From contig DEZB01000001.1 in the NCBI GenBank assembly GCA_002364735.1, forward strand, positions 1 to 64,000: DNA of 64,000 nt, written 5' to 3'. Below the pieces are notes generated by a model. That model was not told the origin of the DNA and ran no database searches. It was given only the letters and a program-made list of their open reading frames with translations. The position numbers and the translations under genes are program-made. Of the stretch, positions 62,327 to 64,000 are shown one piece after another. Position 1 is the stretch's first letter. Each line of letters begins with the position of its first letter. Source of the stretch: Bacteroidales bacterium UBA3143 (lineage in GTDB: Bacteria > Bacteroidota > Bacteroidia > Bacteroidales > Dysgonomonadaceae).

Positions 62327-63685
62327 TTATAATATAGGTTCCCATCCTGGCTCATATTCACGGCTCCACAATGCCATAGCATCGCGATCGAACATACGAC
62401 CTGTTTTGTCATCAATATCAAATCCTTTGTTGATACGAGATGCAATGTTTGAATAGTGTACCATTGCTTGACTAATAACACCCTCGGCGATGTGAGAAGT
62501 CAATGTATCTTTTCCACGTATTGTGTCAAACCAGTTTACAACATGCCCAGTAGTCATGTCTCCGCCACCACCCAAAGCAGTGCCGCCTTCTTGAGCTGCC
62601 GACTTGCTATCTTTTACTACTTTACCCGAACGATCGTACAAGATGTATTTGCCACGGTCAACAAAAACGGTTCCCTCGCTACCATAAATAATTGTTCCAC
62701 GTCCACCACCATAAGTGTCATAACCATTACGACTCTTACCATCCCAGTTGATTACTGTGTTGTTTGCAAACTTGAATGTAGCAAACATGGTGTCATACAT
62801 TTCCCAACCATCATTCACAAAATGTCTTTTCTCTGCTTGAACATCAGCACGTATAGGATAGTCTACCTGTAAAGCCCAACGAGCAATGTCAAATTCATGC
62901 GTAGCATTATTTCCAGTTTCAGCTGTTCCATAATCCCAACCATACCAATGCCAGTTGTAATCCCATGTCTCAGAAGTATACTGTCTGCGAGGAGCTGGTC
63001 CTTGAAACAAGTTCCAATCTAAACCGTTGGGAACAGGAGCTTTCTTTTGCAAAGGCACTTCGCCACGTTGATTCGTATAAAATGCAACTGCTTTGTAAGG
63101 AGTTCCAATTACACCGTTATGAATTTCTTTTATTATTTCAATTGTATGATCAGATGAACGTTGTTGGTTTCCCATTTGAACAACTCTATCATATTTTTTT
63201 TGAGCTTCAACCAACAGATCACTTTCTTCCATATTGTGACTACATGGTTTTTCAACATACACATGTTTTCCAGCTTTCAGTGCCATTATAGAACCTGGTG
63301 CATGCCAATGGTCAGGCGTAGCATTAATGACAGCATCAACTTGCTTGTCATCAAGTATTTTTCTTAAATCGTTTTCTAATTTTGGTTTATAGTCAATGTG
63401 TTTCGCAAAATTAGCAGCTGCTTTTTCACGTTGACTTTTCATCACATCACACAAGTAGGATAGATGAACATTGTTTTGCTTTTGAGCAACTGGCTCATAA
63501 AAAGCGCCAAGTCTACGTCCCAAACCTATAATCGCAACATTTATTTTATCATTTGAACCTATAATTCGTCCATAGCTTTTAGCAGACATGCCTGCTGTAC
63601 TGGCTTTTAGAATTGAGCTGCTTCCCAGTGCAATTCCTGCAGTTCCTGCAGTTACTTTTTTAATAAAATCTCTTCTGTTTGTCAT
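62327..63685 (-). CDS. Gfo/Idh/MocA-family oxidoreductase, Tat-exported
   Basis: A 452-residue NAD(P)-dependent sugar oxidoreductase or related glycosidase. The N-terminus is a twin-arginine signal (NRRDFIKKV, then GTAGIALGSSSILKAS), so it is folded before export. The Rossmann fold has VAIIGLGRRLGAFYE, NATPDHWHA and the catalytic-lysine motif YVEKPCSHN. The second half contains MGNQQRSSDHTIEI and GNNATHEFDIARWAL (His). Exported members of this family include GH109-type NAD-dependent glycosidases, but the substrate here is not known. It has its own terminator. Confidence 0.9.
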   Translation of the reverse strand: MTNRRDFIKKVTAGTAGIALGSSSILKASTAGMSAKSYGRIIGSNDKINVAIIGLGRRLGAFYEPVAQKQNNVHLSYLCDVMKSQREKAAANFAKHIDYKPKLENDLRKILDDKQVDAVINATPDHWHAPGSIMALKAGKHVYVEKPCSHNMEESDLLVEAQKKYDRVVQMGNQQRSSDHTIEIIKEIHNGVIGTPYKAVAFYTNQRGEVPLQKKAPVPNGLDWNLFQGPAPRRQYTSETWDYNWHWYGWDYGTAETGNNATHEFDIARWALQVDYPIRADVQAEKRHFVNDGWEMYDTMFATFKFANNTVINWDGKSRNGYDTYGGGRGTIIYGSEGTVFVDRGKYILYDRSGKVVKDSKSAAQEGGTALGGGGDMTTGHVVNWFDTIRGKDTLTSHIAEGVISQAMVHYSNIASRINKGFDIDDKTGRMFDRDAMALWSREYEPGWEPIL

Positions 63686-63826
63686 AATTCTTATCTTATT
63701 TATTATTATGTGATTTAAATTCTACAAGTTAAGCCCCATTGCAATTATGATTTTTGGCAAGCTACACCTATTAGGATGAAATCAACATAGATTAGTTTAA
63801 ATATAATATGTTATTTATTTTTGTTT

Positions 63827-64000
63827 TTATTTTTGATTACGCCATTCATCTCTTTTCTTTAACACAAAGTATAGAGCAATTGCCAGAGATAGATTAACAC
63901 CAACAACAAATAAGTAAGCCACCTTATTTTCAGGAGTATAATATTTGCTTGCTGCGTATATTGCTATCACCGCAGTATAAATTACAATAATTAGGGGGAT
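63827..64000 (-). CDS. Membrane protein, C-terminal part (cut by window edge)
   Basis: The last 57 residues of a protein whose start lies beyond the right edge. It contains two hydrophobic helices (IPLIIVIYTAVIAIYAAS and VAYLFVVGVNLSLAIALYFV) joined by KYYTPENK, and ends KKRDEWRNQK before the stop at 63827-63829. This is a C-in small membrane protein or the last two helices of a transporter. I cannot name the family. Confidence 0.7.
   Translation of the reverse strand: MPLIIVIYTAVIAIYAASKYYTPENKVAYLFVVGVNLSLAIALYFVLKKRDEWRNQK

Overview
The window is AT-rich DNA from a member of the Bacteroidetes, most likely the order Bacteroidales. The evidence is the lysS-gpsA-pgi cluster, an S46 dipeptidyl-peptidase, a PPi-dependent phosphofructokinase, a large TonB-dependent receptor with a carboxypeptidase-regulatory-like domain, a conserved OMP/TPR/LptC/CBS-transporter/PpiD-like envelope cluster, and several promoters of the TTG-N20ish-TAnnTTTG type used by this phylum. 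No tRNA, rRNA or CRISPR array was seen.

Layout. 1-240: start of a transposase cut by the left edge. 0.4-4.6 kb (minus): nadE, a sugar-kinase-like/RapZ-C fusion and a MurU-like nucleotidyltransferase, which together resemble an amino-sugar (cell-wall) recycling unit. 4.7-9.8 kb (minus): a HAD phosphatase, then pgi, gpsA and lysS. 10.2-14.2 kb: lplA on plus, facing a coiled-coil protein, glutaminase and a lipoprotein on minus. 14.2-17.7 kb: a 42-bp tandem palindromic repeat, then a DPP11-type peptidase and a TPR protein on plus.

17.8-34.1 kb (minus) is the accessory heart of the window, an L-fucose locus. It holds a GntR regulator, fucI, fucP, four GH29 alpha-L-fucosidases, a fifth GH29 reduced to a 3' remnant, a PNGase F-like protein, a Ser-type sulfatase, a GH3 glycosidase and a small unknown protein. 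It looks built to free N-glycans or sulfated fucosylated glycans, strip and desulfate them, import fucose by proton symport and isomerise it. There is no SusC/SusD pair, and no fuculokinase or fuculose-phosphate aldolase in the window. Two related hairpins placed identically behind two stop codons, plus an internal promoter, divide the locus into several transcription units.

34.1-42 kb: a 470-bp nested inverted-repeat region, dapA, a tiny Pmp3/YqaE membrane protein, a membrane/coil protein, a DUF421 protein, an M13 metallopeptidase, riboflavin synthase, a nitroreductase and a 760-bp gap with two related hairpins. 42-49 kb (plus): the envelope-biogenesis cluster ending in a strong bidirectional terminator. 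49-64 kb: pfp (minus), a TonB-dependent receptor (plus), then minus-strand pcrA/uvrD, a GntP permease, an Lrp/AsnC regulator, ispD-xseB-xseA-subtilase, a Tat-exported Gfo/Idh/MocA oxidoreductase with a textbook terminator, and the end of a small membrane protein at the right edge.

All functional calls are from reading the sequence and motifs; no database search was run.
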